NCBI RefSeq assembly: GCF_001522545.3
Contig: NC_031774.1
Location: forward strand, 24,922,265 to 24,986,264
DNA: 64,000 nt
Reading direction: 5' to 3'
Source of the DNA: Parus major
Lineage: Eukaryota > Chordata > Aves > Passeriformes > Paridae
Made by a program: the position numbers and the translations under genes. Below are positions 12,268-23,430 of the stretch, piece by piece; position 1 is the stretch's first letter; the number at the start of each line of letters is the position of its first letter. The notes beneath the pieces are model-generated. The model was not told where the DNA came from and searched no databases. It saw nothing but the letters and a program-made list of their open reading frames with translations.

Positions 12268-14724
12268 GAACAATTCACGTGAATGTCCTCATGGCATTAC
12301 ACATTCTTCTTCTGCCCTTTTCCTTTCTCCCTTCTTTCAGTAGCAGCCTGTGAAGGTTCATTTAAGAGCCCTAAACAAACAGCTTGTTCATTAGCAAAAA
12401 CTGAGCTACATGTAAATGACATTAAAAGCCACAGATACCCTCAAGGGAATCTGGTTTGGATTGGGTTGGCTTTTTTTTTTGTCTGTACTTTTAATGACAT
12501 AAAAGATGGATTTCTTCCTGCCCCTCCCCTAGGCATGGTAAGTGAGTTTGCAATTATTCCATCAAACAAAACCAACTGCACCAATTAGGTGGAACAGACT
12601 GACAGAAAGGTGTTTGGAGCACTAGGATACATGCACTCCACAGAGGAGGCTGCAGAGAACAGAGAAACCTGGGGAAGTCCAAGCGCTGTAAGATCACCTC
12701 TGGAAAAACAGACAACCAAAAAATCAACCAAAAGCTCAGGGACATTTGAAAGGAAAGAAAGCATTGCCCTTCCTAGTCAGAGGAAAATAACTTGTTAAGA
12801 AAACAAATATGTCCATGATCCTTTGAAGAGATGAAGTGGTGTTTTTTACCAGCACGGCCTCTGAAGTGTATGAGCTGCCTCCAGGAACCACTCACGCAAA
12901 TCAGCATGAACTGTGCACTCCTATCCAGGGAGGAGTCAGTGCCACACAGTCTGATACCACAACATGTCCTTTTGCTGCAGCTTGATATTCCTGAGGTTTT
13001 CAGGGGAAATACATTTGTACCTGAACACACCATCAAAATATACACTGAAGGGGAGGTATTGTTCCAGCCAGAATGGAAACAAACACAGTCAAAGTGCAAA
13101 TGGGAAGGATCCAAGAGGAGTCACTGCTCTTGAAGGCTTTTTATTCTCAAGCAGAAGACAAGAATGCCTCCAAGCACATTCCACACAAGGAAATTGCATC
13201 TTCAAGTTTACTCCTAGTCTCGAGCTAATCAGTGGATTTCTGGAACTTTGACTACTGTAGCATAAGATACCTTAGGCCTTCTCTGTATAAGTCCTTTATT
13301 CAAAACAAAACAACAAACAATAGGGATGACTTCTGATCACATTTTCCTCCCATTAATCCCCACTACTCTTCTAGAAACTCCTCCACCTAAACAGTTTCTG
13401 TCTTTACTATTTCTCCTCTTCTTTTGGTTTATTCTTTTCAGCATTCCCAAACTGGTCCTCACAGTTCTTCAGTCTCTCTGACTTTTCTGAACTCTACCCA
13501 AAAGACCACATCACCACATTTGAAATATTGCACTGGATTCTGTATTTGAACCCTCTCTACTCATTCAGAGAGCAATTTTTCTCAATGGAGTTTTGTCATG
13601 GAATGTCACTTGGATGACAGTTTGCATAAAATAACACATTTTATTGGCACCTAAATCCCTGGGAAGAGGCCACTGTGCACACCCAAGCCCAATGGCTTCA
13701 ACTGGCACTTTGTTCCTGATCAGGCCAAGCTGACCACCCTCAACCTCTTTTTGTACAGGTTTACTGTTCTAGTTAAGCCATGTTTCATATGATCTCCCCA
13801 GTTTGAATCCTCTGTATTGACTTCTGTCCAGATTTCAACATTTTAGCTGCCTTTGTGTTTATGTGGTATTCAACACCACTTTCCACATTAGCAGCATCAG
13901 TGAACTAATGGGCTATTTGTTGTTTCCCCAGTCATTAGTCAAAGCCTTGCACAGAACAAGCCCTTCAGCAATAGTTGTGCCTGCCCAGGACTCTGCTCCT
14001 CAGACTCATTGCTGCTGTTTACCATTTCCCTACACAGACATTCCCAGCTTTCAGGCTCCATGCCCTTCCCTGTTTTATGGAGGGGTGCACCAGAAGAGCA
14101 GGATGCTCTGTGGCCAGTATGGAGGTGTAACTGGCCAGCTGGCTCCAACCAGACTGAGCAGACATGACAGAAATAGCAAAGCTCTTCTCTCAGCAGAGAC
14201 ACAAATAGATGCCCACTTCTCCTCTGCTCACCCCCCAGCTCCCATGGAACACACAGGGGCTCCATACATTTGCTTTCTGTTCTGTCACATGCTTTCAAAT
14301 CGACTGGATTGCAGGATTCCCCAGAACTCCTTCCTGAAGGAACGAGTCAATCCACACACTTGAGCTGGAATGCACTTGTGTGCACTTGTGTGCACTTGCA
14401 GTGACTTGAGAGTCAATCATGGTGGCAGATGCACCTCATCAGGATCCCAAAGGCTGAGCAGGAGCAGTCCCTGCAGTCAAGCTCTGTGCAAGGCCAGGGA
14501 CAAGTTTGAAAATACACTGAGTAGAAAATATATTTGAAAAAGTGAATTTTTGTTGAGATGAGTATCAGAAGATCATATTCAGGTATCCCAGCCTAAGAGT
14601 CACCAGAAAGTTTAAAATTTCTTAAGTCTGAACTTCCACAAAAGTAATGATGGGGCACTTGTTTAAGGGGGAAAAGAGAGAGAGAGTCTTGCACAGGGAT
14701 TACTATCCCTCTGTCAATTGCTTC
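12268..14724. other. Intergenic, no gene seen
   Basis: It includes a 166-codon open frame at 13863-14363 (plus) with no recognisable conservation, judged a chance frame. A three-copy 10-mer repeat lies at 14371-14400. Confidence 0.5.
14371..14400 (+). repeat. 10-bp tandem repeat, three copies
   Basis: TGCACTTGTG at 14371-14380 and 14381-14390, then TGCACTTGCA at 14391-14400; the first two copies are perfect. Confidence 0.9.
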
Positions 14725-14785
14725 AGTGAGACCCTAGGCAGCTACCTTAGCAGTTTGTTGCTGTATTTTCTGATCTGTCAAACAA
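14725..14785 (+). repeat. MIR/CORE-SINE-like remnant
   Basis: GTGAGACCCTAGGCAGCTAC ... TATTTTCTGATCTGTCAAAC follows the order of the MIR core (GTGTGACCTTGGGCAAGTCAC ... GTTTCCTCATCTGTAAAATG). It is diverged, and no database search was possible. Confidence 0.45.
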
Positions 14786-14929
14786 GAGAAAGAAGCAAAA
14801 CATGTCAAACAGGCACCAAGTTACTCAGTGCATTAGTGCTTATGGGCTGCCTCAAGATATACCGGGCCCAGGGGGAAAGAAAAGCTTGGGGAGGGTGGGC
14901 AAGTCAAGGATCAAATTCTGAGGCGTCAG

Positions 14930-15622
14930 TTTTAAAGGTGTTCCTCAGAGTTCAGTTCCAGGCTCCCTTCTGTTCAATGTATTTATCAAGAATGTGGATG
15001 CAGGAGTTGAATGCAGAATTAGCAGGTTTGCTGATGGTACCAAACTGGGAGGTGCTGTTGACTCCTGAAGGACAAGAGGTCCTGCAGGGGAAGATACATA
15101 GACACCCTGGTATACTCAGCACTGCTGCAGCCTCACCTTGAATATTGTGCATAGTTCTGGGCTTCATCATTTGAGAAGGAGGTGAAGGTCCTTAAATGTG
15201 TCCAGGGCATGGCAGCAAAGTGGATGAAGGGGTTGGAATGTCCTGAGGTGCAGTTGAGGAGTTTGGGCTTATCTAGTTTGGAGAGGAAGAGGCCAAAGGG
15301 TGACCTCATTGCTCACTACAGCTTCCTGAGGAGGGGACAGAAGGGGAGGTGCTGAGTGCTTCTCCCTGGGATGCAGACACAGGACATGTGGGAATGGCTT
15401 GAAGCTGCACCAGAGGAGGTCTAGATGGGACATTAGAAAATATTGATTTACCAAGAGAGTTTGGTCAAACCCTGGAACAGGCTCCCTAGAGAGGTGTTCA
15501 ATTCCACTGCCTGATGGAGTTTGGAAGGAATTTGGACAATGCCCTTAATAACCTGCTTTACTTTGGTCAGCCCTGAGCTGGTCAGGAAGCTGGATTACTC
15601 TGTTCTGTTCTAAACAGCAGAA
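14930..15622 (+). repeat. CR1 LINE fragment, 3' half, internally deleted
   Basis: It opens with GTTCCTCAGAGTTCAGTTCC, the CR1 segment before the LFN..F.FADDTKLGG boxes. The boxes follow as a decayed copy, and then a jump near 15090 skips a few hundred consensus bases. The remainder follows the standard 3' end in order: GCAGCCTCACCTTGAATA, AAGGTCCTTAAATG, GGTGACCTCATTGCTC, CTACAGCTTCCTGAGGAGGG, TTGGACAATGCCCTTAATAA. The tail at about 15600 is a degraded ATTCTGTT repeat. Open frames here are repeat shadows. Confidence 0.9.
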
Positions 15623-17896
15623 TGTACAGGTCACAAAAGATTGAAACAAGCCTTCCAAGTTTGCTGTGCCACCTCAGCCCTGAGACAAGAAGTTTCCTGT
15701 AGACAAGTAGGTCTGGCTGGCATAATTTCCCCAGATGATTCAGAAACTGACTAATGTACAATACCACCAGTTATATTTTCATTTTGTGTACTTGGCTTCT
15801 TTCTCCACCCACCTCTTCAGAAAGGACTGATTTGCTGCTACATTTCACTACCAGCTCCTGTATCCCTTTTCACTGCTGGTGCCAAGTCCCTCAAACAAGG
15901 CTGTTGCATTTGACCTTCAGAATCCATGAGTCAAACAGTCTGGTGTGACCAGCTCCCAGTCTGCCATTCATGGGCACATCAGTGATGAGGTTACCCAGAC
16001 TGCCAGCCAGCCATATAACTGCAGCATCCTAAATAGCTTCCAAATCAAATCAAGAGTTGTAATATATTGGTGACTCGAGAGAAAAAAGCCTTTTGTTTCT
16101 GAACAAATTTATTTCTCTTTGAAATTAAGACCTTGTGATTTCAATTTCACCTCCTCTGCTGCTGCTAAAATGAAGCTGCTAAAAGCAAAGATGACGCGGA
16201 GCAATGTCCCTTTTGGGCTAGGCAAAACTTGGTAATATATAGATGGAAAAACTTGGCACAGCTCATTCGTTGGACACTCTGAAATAGGAGAGCATTTTCT
16301 TCTGTCCATTTTCTCCCATCTCAGATAACATCTGGCATAGACAATTTCCTTGCTGCAGACCAAACAGGCTCTTGACAGGAACCACAGGAAAACACACTTT
16401 TGTGCTCTCAAGCAGCACTACAGCAAGTGTGCTTCTGAGGGCAACGTGGGAATTGTATGGGAACATGTAAAGGTGGATGGAGGAGGGTGGGAATCAGGTG
16501 ACCACACCACATAAACAATGAAGTTATGAGCTGGGTCCTGACTACCTCTGATATAAAGGAAAAAAATGGCTAAGTTACATATAACAGCAGTTGGGTGTTG
16601 CAGTCAGCAACCTCAGGATCTTGTCCAGGGAAGCAGCAGGGTTCTGGGGACCAGCATCAAACACCAACGAGACGGGCTCCCGTTCATGAAACCATTTATG
16701 CAGCATGGGAACAAAGTCAGGTCCAGAACAGAGAGCCCTGAACAGAGGCACAGCAGGGGTTATTGAGGGACAGAACTCTTGAGGGTCCCCACCTTTGAGG
16801 GTGGAGTTCAGGGTCAGGAACCATTAGAAACACAGCAAGGGAGAACCCCCCAGGGACTCAAACCCAATCAGAACCCCTGGGCTGTCCTTCACATGGGGTT
16901 TGGGGTGGGATAATGTAACTCTTTGTCTCCCCCAAGCCACCACGTCGTCGCCACAGCTGGGAAGGAGATCTTCTTCAACCTCTTCCCACATTCCTTTTCA
17001 GAGTGCAGCTACTGTGCAGAAAGATTTTGCCTATACAATTACTAGAGGGTTTTATAACATGGGTACACAAGCACACACATGCTTAAAGCAGGACTGGCAT
17101 GGTCTACACATTCCTGCTACCTTTTGAGTTTGCTGTGGCTGCAGTTTTATATTAAGGGGAAATGAGGGGCTGCACAGAGAGGTGGCCATGTAGGCAGAAA
17201 GATGACCTTACCCAGAAAAAGTATTGAGAACTGGATACCCTCCTGAACAACACAGAAATTAACTAATTTTCAGGCACAGATCAGTAAGCAGTTCTGTGCA
17301 CAGCAAATGACAGGCATACAAACTGGGAAATATTATTTGCAGCCTCATTTTGGCCTGCCATGAAAAGGGAAAAACAAACCAAGACAATATTTCATAATAA
17401 AAACTTGTTAGAAACCTCCTCAGGCAAGGAACAGAGCAAGGACTAAAAGCTTTGACGGCATTTAGACTCCTGGCTACACAAATCTCTTCTAAAATAAAGC
17501 AGTCTCTAGCTTTAGATAGTCAGATCAGACAGTGACAGATCAGTAGTTTTAAGTTCATGGTCTTTCAGATGAGACATAAAACCAGGTCCTGACCTTATAT
17601 GATCATTAAAGATCTCATAACGCTTTCTGCAAAAAGCGGGTTCTTAATCCCACTGGCCTGGAGACAATCCAATTTAGGTAACTACTTAAATCAATCTTAC
17701 AGATTTATCTAAATACAGCACTCTGATCTCCAGGTTAAAATAGTTTGTGGCATTTCTGTGTGCTGTAATATACTAAAAGAGTCCTTCCTATCTCAGCATT
17801 AGGTGAAATGATCTTTTAATATGCACTCACTGCCCCTTCTGCATGGGGGTTATGAACCTTAGTATGTGTTAAGGAGCTTGGACATGCAAAGTGCAG
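15623..17896. other. Intergenic, no gene seen
   Basis: Only unconserved short open frames. The stretch at about 16090-16220 looks unique and moderately AT-rich. Nothing further can be supported. Confidence 0.5.
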
Positions 17897-18266
17897 TGGC
17901 GTCCTAGTTTCAGCCAGAACAGGGTTAATTTTTTACAGTAGCCAGGAGTGTGGTGTGGCCAGACCCTATTATTTGATACCACCTCAGGTCATTAGCAGGG
18001 TGGAGAAAAGGATGCTGAGTAGTATGGAAGAATCAGTTGGTATTTGTCATTTCTTTGTCCTATACCTTTTGTTATTGATATTGCTGCTGCTCCTCATTAT
18101 TTTCTTATCTCCTGGCTGTTTCTAGCATTGCTCTTATCTCAAACCATGATCTTTGCCTTTTGTGCTTTCAGTCAGAGCAGGGAAGAAGGGGAACAAACAG
18201 CATCTGGTTTGGGAGAGTCTCAAGTGGAAGCACTAAATGTTGGAGTACCGTTCCTAAACCACAACA
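17897..18266 (+). mobile_element. Solo LTR, avian ERVL type
   Basis: The left end GTCCTAGTTTCAGCCAGAAC followed by AGGGTTAATTTTTTAC matches the start of the common avian ERVL LTR. The right end keeps the order TATCTCAAACCATGA ... GTGCTTTCAGTCAG ... GAAGGGGAACAAA ... GGAGTACCGTTCCTAAACCA. No internal retroviral region adjoins it, so it is a solo LTR. The middle is shorter than the full family consensus I recall. No clear target-site duplication could be made out. Confidence 0.65.
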
Positions 18267-20019
18267 AATAGAAAAGGCATTTATTACCACGTTCAGCACG
18301 ATTCAGTTTCCATGAAACCCTTTTCACACTAGAGTAGCTAGAAATTAGACGTTCCCAGATTTTGAGAGCTAATAAATAAATGAAAAAAGCAGAAGAGCAG
18401 AATGTTTATACCTGTGCCACTAAATAGCCTATGGAACAAGATTCAAAGAGAGATGGGGAAAGACTGGGACAGTTGGATATTGCCTGAATTATGGCTACTG
18501 AACACATCAATGGTCAGCAGGTGAAACTATAGGAGATCCAAACCACTACATTTTCAAAACATAACAGCTGGGTCCTTTGATAGGCATTTAGGGGAACCCT
18601 AAGTCCTTCCCAAGCAGAGCTTCCAGCTTCCACCCAGGAGGTGGAACATAACATGTCCTGTTTTGAAAAGTTCTTTACAAGTAGCATCAAAAGATATCCC
18701 AAAACTCCTCAGAGTGCATTCCATATGGAAATCCATAAGAGGGGAGGAGAGAGCACACACAACCAAACACACACTTGCATCAACTGTGCTATTCAGTAAG
18801 GAGTTAGCCAACCAAAACAGTCAATTATTATCTCTTAGAGGAATAAAGCAGTAATAAAATCCTGAAAGGCACACAGCTCAAGCTATGGAAGTCTTGAAAT
18901 ACGCATGTAGTAAAACAGTGTGGATTTTTACCGTAATAAAAATCTAAGAGGACAATCACATTTGTCACCAGAAAGATTAAGTTTTGAGAGACATTGTGCC
19001 TTAGAACGAGCATGCCTGCACACACAAGAGAGTGCCTGTGTCAGGGTGGGCCTCTGGGCACTAACAGTCAGGGTTTATTTTGAACTGAGCTCTCTGTTCA
19101 GACCTATCTGTCAAGGCAACTATGCCATTATTTTGCAAATGAAAAGGAAATCTTGTTATCAAAGCATCACTCAATTATGGTTACTTACAGCAGGCACCTC
19201 TCAGATCCTTTGGTTTACTAAACAGGTGTTATGATTCCATTCCCACTAAGATCTAGGACTGGATTCCCTGGGAAAAAGATCAAGGCTTATATGCAGATGA
19301 TTACAGAGATGTTCTCACTTGCATCTTGTCAAAGAAAAACATCCAAGTTGTCTTCACCAGAAAAGCCTATTAGGTTACCATTTTCCTGATCTCTATCTAT
19401 TTTCCTCAGCAGTCTGACTAGGTAACCAAAAGCTGAACACAGCTTGTGCAAAAGGATGCAAGAACAAGTCACTTCTCATGGTGACACTTCCTTCTTTGAT
19501 GAGCCTGCAGAACAGGAGAACACAACAGCTTTTTTAAGGCATGCAGTGTTTTTCTGGTAAGACATTGTGCACTGGAGCCAAGAGAGCACAACCCCGGTAG
19601 GAGTCTCGTGCTCACTCTTTCTTGTTCCTCTCACATTGGGGAAAAGTTCACAAGCCAAAAAGGCAGTGGTAAAGTTTAGCTTATAGCATGCAGTAATGAG
19701 ACTGTAGGAATATTCTCCAGTTACTGATTTAGTACAATTTGTTGGAAAGAGTATGTGGTTAACAAAAAAGAAGCCTGAACTAAGCTACAAAATACATTTA
19801 TCATACTCTGAGAACATTTTTCCTATAACAATTTTTCACAAACAGTCTGTTGAACCAGAAAACAAGAATTCCATTTTGGATACAATTTTGTCAGTGATAT
19901 GAAAAGTGGAAACCTCAGAAAATCTGGAAAATCTTTCACATTAGAAGAGTTGTTAACACAGTAATTGGGGTCTTCCACATAATGATAAATTACCTTAACC
20001 TCAGGCTGTTTGTCTTTCT
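18267..20019. other. Intergenic, no gene seen
   Basis: AT-rich sequence with no recognisable exon or repeat. Confidence 0.5.
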
Positions 20020-20345
20020 GGAGTGTATAATATTTTCTCCATGACCATCCAGGCAATTCCTTATCCACCAAATGGTCTATCCATCAAATCCATGTCTCTC
20101 CAGTTTAGAGACAAAGATATCATGTGGAGCCATGTCAATTGCTTTGCACAAGTCCAAGGGGTGATGTCAGTGCTCTTCCCTTAATCCACCAATGCTGTAA
20201 CCACGTCATAGACCTCCAAATTCATCAGGCACCAACCATCTGCCTTTAGTGAAGCCGTGTTGGCTGTCACTAATCACTTACTTACATCCCATGTACCTTA
20301 ATATTGTTCCTGGGAGGATCTGTTCCTGGAAAGGGTTTAGTCTGA
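20020..20345 (-). repeat. CR1 LINE fragment, reverse-transcriptase core
   Basis: On the minus strand it runs colinearly with the CR1 coding region. A block equivalent to GGCTTCACTAAAGG is followed by the segment for DLCKAFD-like, HDILVSKLERHGFDG-like and W.R.WLDG-like residues (text such as TCTAAACTGGAGAGACATGG and ATAAGGAATTGCCTGGATGG). The copy is truncated at both ends and no longer an open frame. Confidence 0.88.
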
Positions 20346-22129
20346 CTATAAAATTGCATTTTCTGTTTAAATAGAGGCCAAGAACCCCATGCTAGCTGTA
20401 GACTTACTGCTTCTTTCTTCCATTTGCAGCTGGCATAGGAATCACCAAAAAAAGTAACTACAGAAAGCAGCAAGCAAAAGCTGCTTGTTCAAAGGGAAAG
20501 TTAAGTTGCAAAATTGAAAAGTTTCATAATCACACGAGTATCTTGGTAGCAGAAGAGACTCATACAAGAAGACAATTTATTGTCCCTAAAACAATGTTGG
20601 CAATTATATAAAAACCATAGAGGAGCTCTGCACAATGCAGGTATGCCCCTGCTAACTTTTCCAGCAATGTGATGGTTGGCCTTCGTGGCAGAAGTGCACA
20701 CTTAGCATGAAAACCTCTGACTTGCATTGCACAGGAGCAGCCATTTAGTCACTGCTGAATACAAATACCCAAAGTTCTGCATCCTAATTTTAACTTGCAA
20801 ATTGTACTCCTACAAAAAAAAAAAAAAAAAAAAGAAAAAAGTAAGCCCAGAGAAGGCAATAAAATATAAAACTTGCTGATAAGAACTCACTGCAAGGAAG
20901 CATGGTCAGCATGACCACACTCTCCTGCATAAATATTTTAAGTGTTAATAAAACAGTAATGAAGAGATAAAGACACTAAAAAGTATATTTTACATCCCCT
21001 TTCCTCCCACTTCTTTTAACAGTGGACAGACAGGAGGAGAGCAATGGCAGCTCCTGCCCAAATAATTTCATCAATCCAAACATGATCAATCTTACAGCAG
21101 ACAAGAGGAACAAGAACGAGCCACCATCTGTGGTGTCTTCTGGGTGGTAGCACAACGAGCATTTTCTGAGTGAGCTGACACTCATGTCAGAGACAAGAGA
21201 TGCATGATGGTTTTAAGAAACTTTTGTATCATTCTAAATTTGTCTTTTATAATCTATATTGAAAGATACACTGATGCCAGGAGTAGCAAGCTGCTTTTTT
21301 GTGAAAGATGCTAACAACATACCTTCACAGTGGCTGTCATCATGGTGTGTTACACGCCTCTGAAACTACAATTCACTGCCAGTAATGTGATACCTGAATT
21401 TAATTCAGAGCTCTTTGCACTTCCTGCTACTTGGAAGATATTAAAGATCCTCCCCAAATGTGCATTGTGCTGAAAGCTGCTAAGAAAGGTCGACACACAC
21501 TGAGGAAACCTGGAATACTGTTTTGGAGATACTGATTTTTTGAAGCAAAAGTTTACCATGGTTGAGGCAGTAAGAGTAAATAGTCACTTGATACACAAGC
21601 ATCAGTCTCCCTTTCAGAATACATTAATTGCTAAAGTGTCATCAAATATCTGACAGATCAGACCCAAATGGTGTGGTGTGCTTACACCAGACGGCAATCT
21701 GAGTCTCAAAAGTAAAGTTACAGACTTCTTTGCTGTAAGGTTTCCAAATGGGCATGTTGTGCATGTTATTTATGGACATCTGCCCAGACCTTCAGATGAA
21801 CAACTCAAGAGATGTGAGCTTCCACCTCAAACTCAGTAACAACATCTCAGTTCTCCAGTTTAACTGTTGAATTACTGATTCCTTCTGCAAACAACCAAAA
21901 GAGTGAGAAAAGCCAACAGGGAACTAGAAGTTACTAAAATGGTGGAAAATTAAAAATAAAAAGGCAGAGGGAAGGAGAGTCTAGTGAAGGACAAGAAAGA
22001 CATGGAACACATAGAGTAGTTAAGGAAAGGGACACTGAAGAGAGAAAAGAAACCACAAACTCCTCTCAACCTGAGAGACCCAGAAGCAAAAGCCAAGCCA
22101 CCCTCCAAGCCCACTGGCTCGTTCAATCC
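20346..22129. other. Intergenic, no gene seen
   Basis: It contains an A20 run (20814-20833). No coding exon or recognisable repeat. Confidence 0.5.
20814..20833 (+). repeat. Poly(A) run, 20 bases
   Basis: An uninterrupted A20 tract followed by GAAAAAAG. No element body could be recognised 5' of it, so a retroposon tail is unproven. Confidence 0.9.
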
Positions 22130-23430
22130 TTCTCTTTGTCCTGTCCCAAAGCTTCAGACTGGTCACTGGTCAGGGAACAAGGCTGTGCTGTGGCGGCACC
22201 TCCAGCACCTGCACTCCTGCTCTGCTGTCCCCTCAGTTACAACAGGGATTTGGCTTTTCCTGACTCCTGCTTCAATAGCAAACAATCCTGCCAGAGCCCC
22301 CTCATTGTACCCAGGGCCCCACAAAGCACCCCAAAGAGAGCCCTTGCTGATGCCCACAAGGCTCAGGACTCGGGCAGCCCTCCCTCCTTCCCTGGGGGGA
22401 AACGTGAGGCAGCGCTGTCAGCACAGACCCAAAAAGACAACAACCACATCAGCCCCAGCACAAGACATACATAGTTTAACCTTACCACATGGAGTTTAAC
22501 TTTACCAACCTTACCTGTGTCCTCCACAGCCCTTAGCCAGGCACCCACGCTCCAAAGAAGCAGAGAAAAGGCATGAAACGCTGTATTTACCTCCCCTTTT
22601 TGCTGCTGCTGGCTTCTCCCTGCGCCCCATGAGGTGTTTGTTCCCTGTTACCTGCCCAGCCCCACAGCTGCTGCCCCTCAGGACTGGCTCCCAGCACCCA
22701 CATTGTTCCACAAAGCTTTCCTCCAGCCTTAGTCATCAACTAATACCTCAGATTTCAGCATACACTGTCATGTACGTGGCTGTGCTTTGACATCAGTGGC
22801 ATCACACAACCCCCGTTTTTGTTGCGGCCAGGACAAGCCGCTGCTTTGTAATGAGCAGTAACACCACTGGTCTGGTTTGACATCCAGGTGGGGTTAGGGC
22901 AGGGGGATGCAGAGGGTGGGTGCCTCCAGCCTTCCCCTATGCCTTAGACTCGGTTCTCATGTCCATACACAGCACTGCCTGGGAATACTCATTGCCCTGG
23001 CCGGGCGTGTGAGCTGGTTCTCAGCTGGCACCAACGCCCTGCAGAAAAGCTGCCCAGACACAGACTAAAGGAGATTCATCTGCGCTCTGGGGCAGTAGGT
23101 GTCTGCTGGTATCTGCTGGTTACAGCCCACCTACAGGTGAAGAGCTGGACCCGGAGATGGGCCAGGTGTCGCTCTGAAATGTCCTGTTCATTTAACCTGC
23201 TCAGAGCTACTGCTGCGGCCAGGAGTGCCCGGAGGCTCACATACAGGCGGAGCAGAGCCTGCTCCTTGAGCACCTCCTCAGGCTGAGCTGGAGCTCTTTG
23301 TGCCGCAGCTGGCCAGAAACCCAAACACAGCGTTGTTGAGATGTTTTGAGACTCAAGATTATCACAATAAAGGCAGGGAGGGGAGCACACTGTGGAAAAC
23401 CTATTTCTGCTTACAACCACCACTTACTAT
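22130..23430. other. GC-richer intergenic patch
   Basis: This block is distinctly richer in G and C than its surroundings and has overlapping open frames on both strands. Only the segment at 23135-23308 looks exon-like. The block might be part of an unrecognised gene, a regulatory island or a decayed exon cluster. Confidence 0.4.
23135..23308 (-). other. Unassigned exon-like open segment (174 bp)
   Basis: On the minus strand, TTTCTGGCCAG could act as acceptor and CCT|GTAGGTGG as donor. They enclose 174 bp open in one frame, with phase 1 at both ends. The predicted peptide is helical and leucine-rich (EEVLKEQALLRLYVS, RALLAAAVALSRLN, ISERHLAHLRVQLF). I do not recognise the family, and no partner exon was found. 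Codon-like composition and splice sites are the only support. It could be chance. Confidence 0.25.

Noticed and set aside
13863..14363. 166-codon open frame, plus strand
   Set aside because: The peptide has no recognisable motif, no splice context and unremarkable composition; judged chance.
14647..15141. 164-codon open frame, plus strand
   Set aside because: It runs through a MIR-like remnant into the CR1 fragment; a repeat shadow.
22136..22474. 112-codon open frame, plus strand, in the GC-rich patch
   Set aside because: Overlapping frames are open on both strands because of base composition, and the peptide shows no conserved motif.
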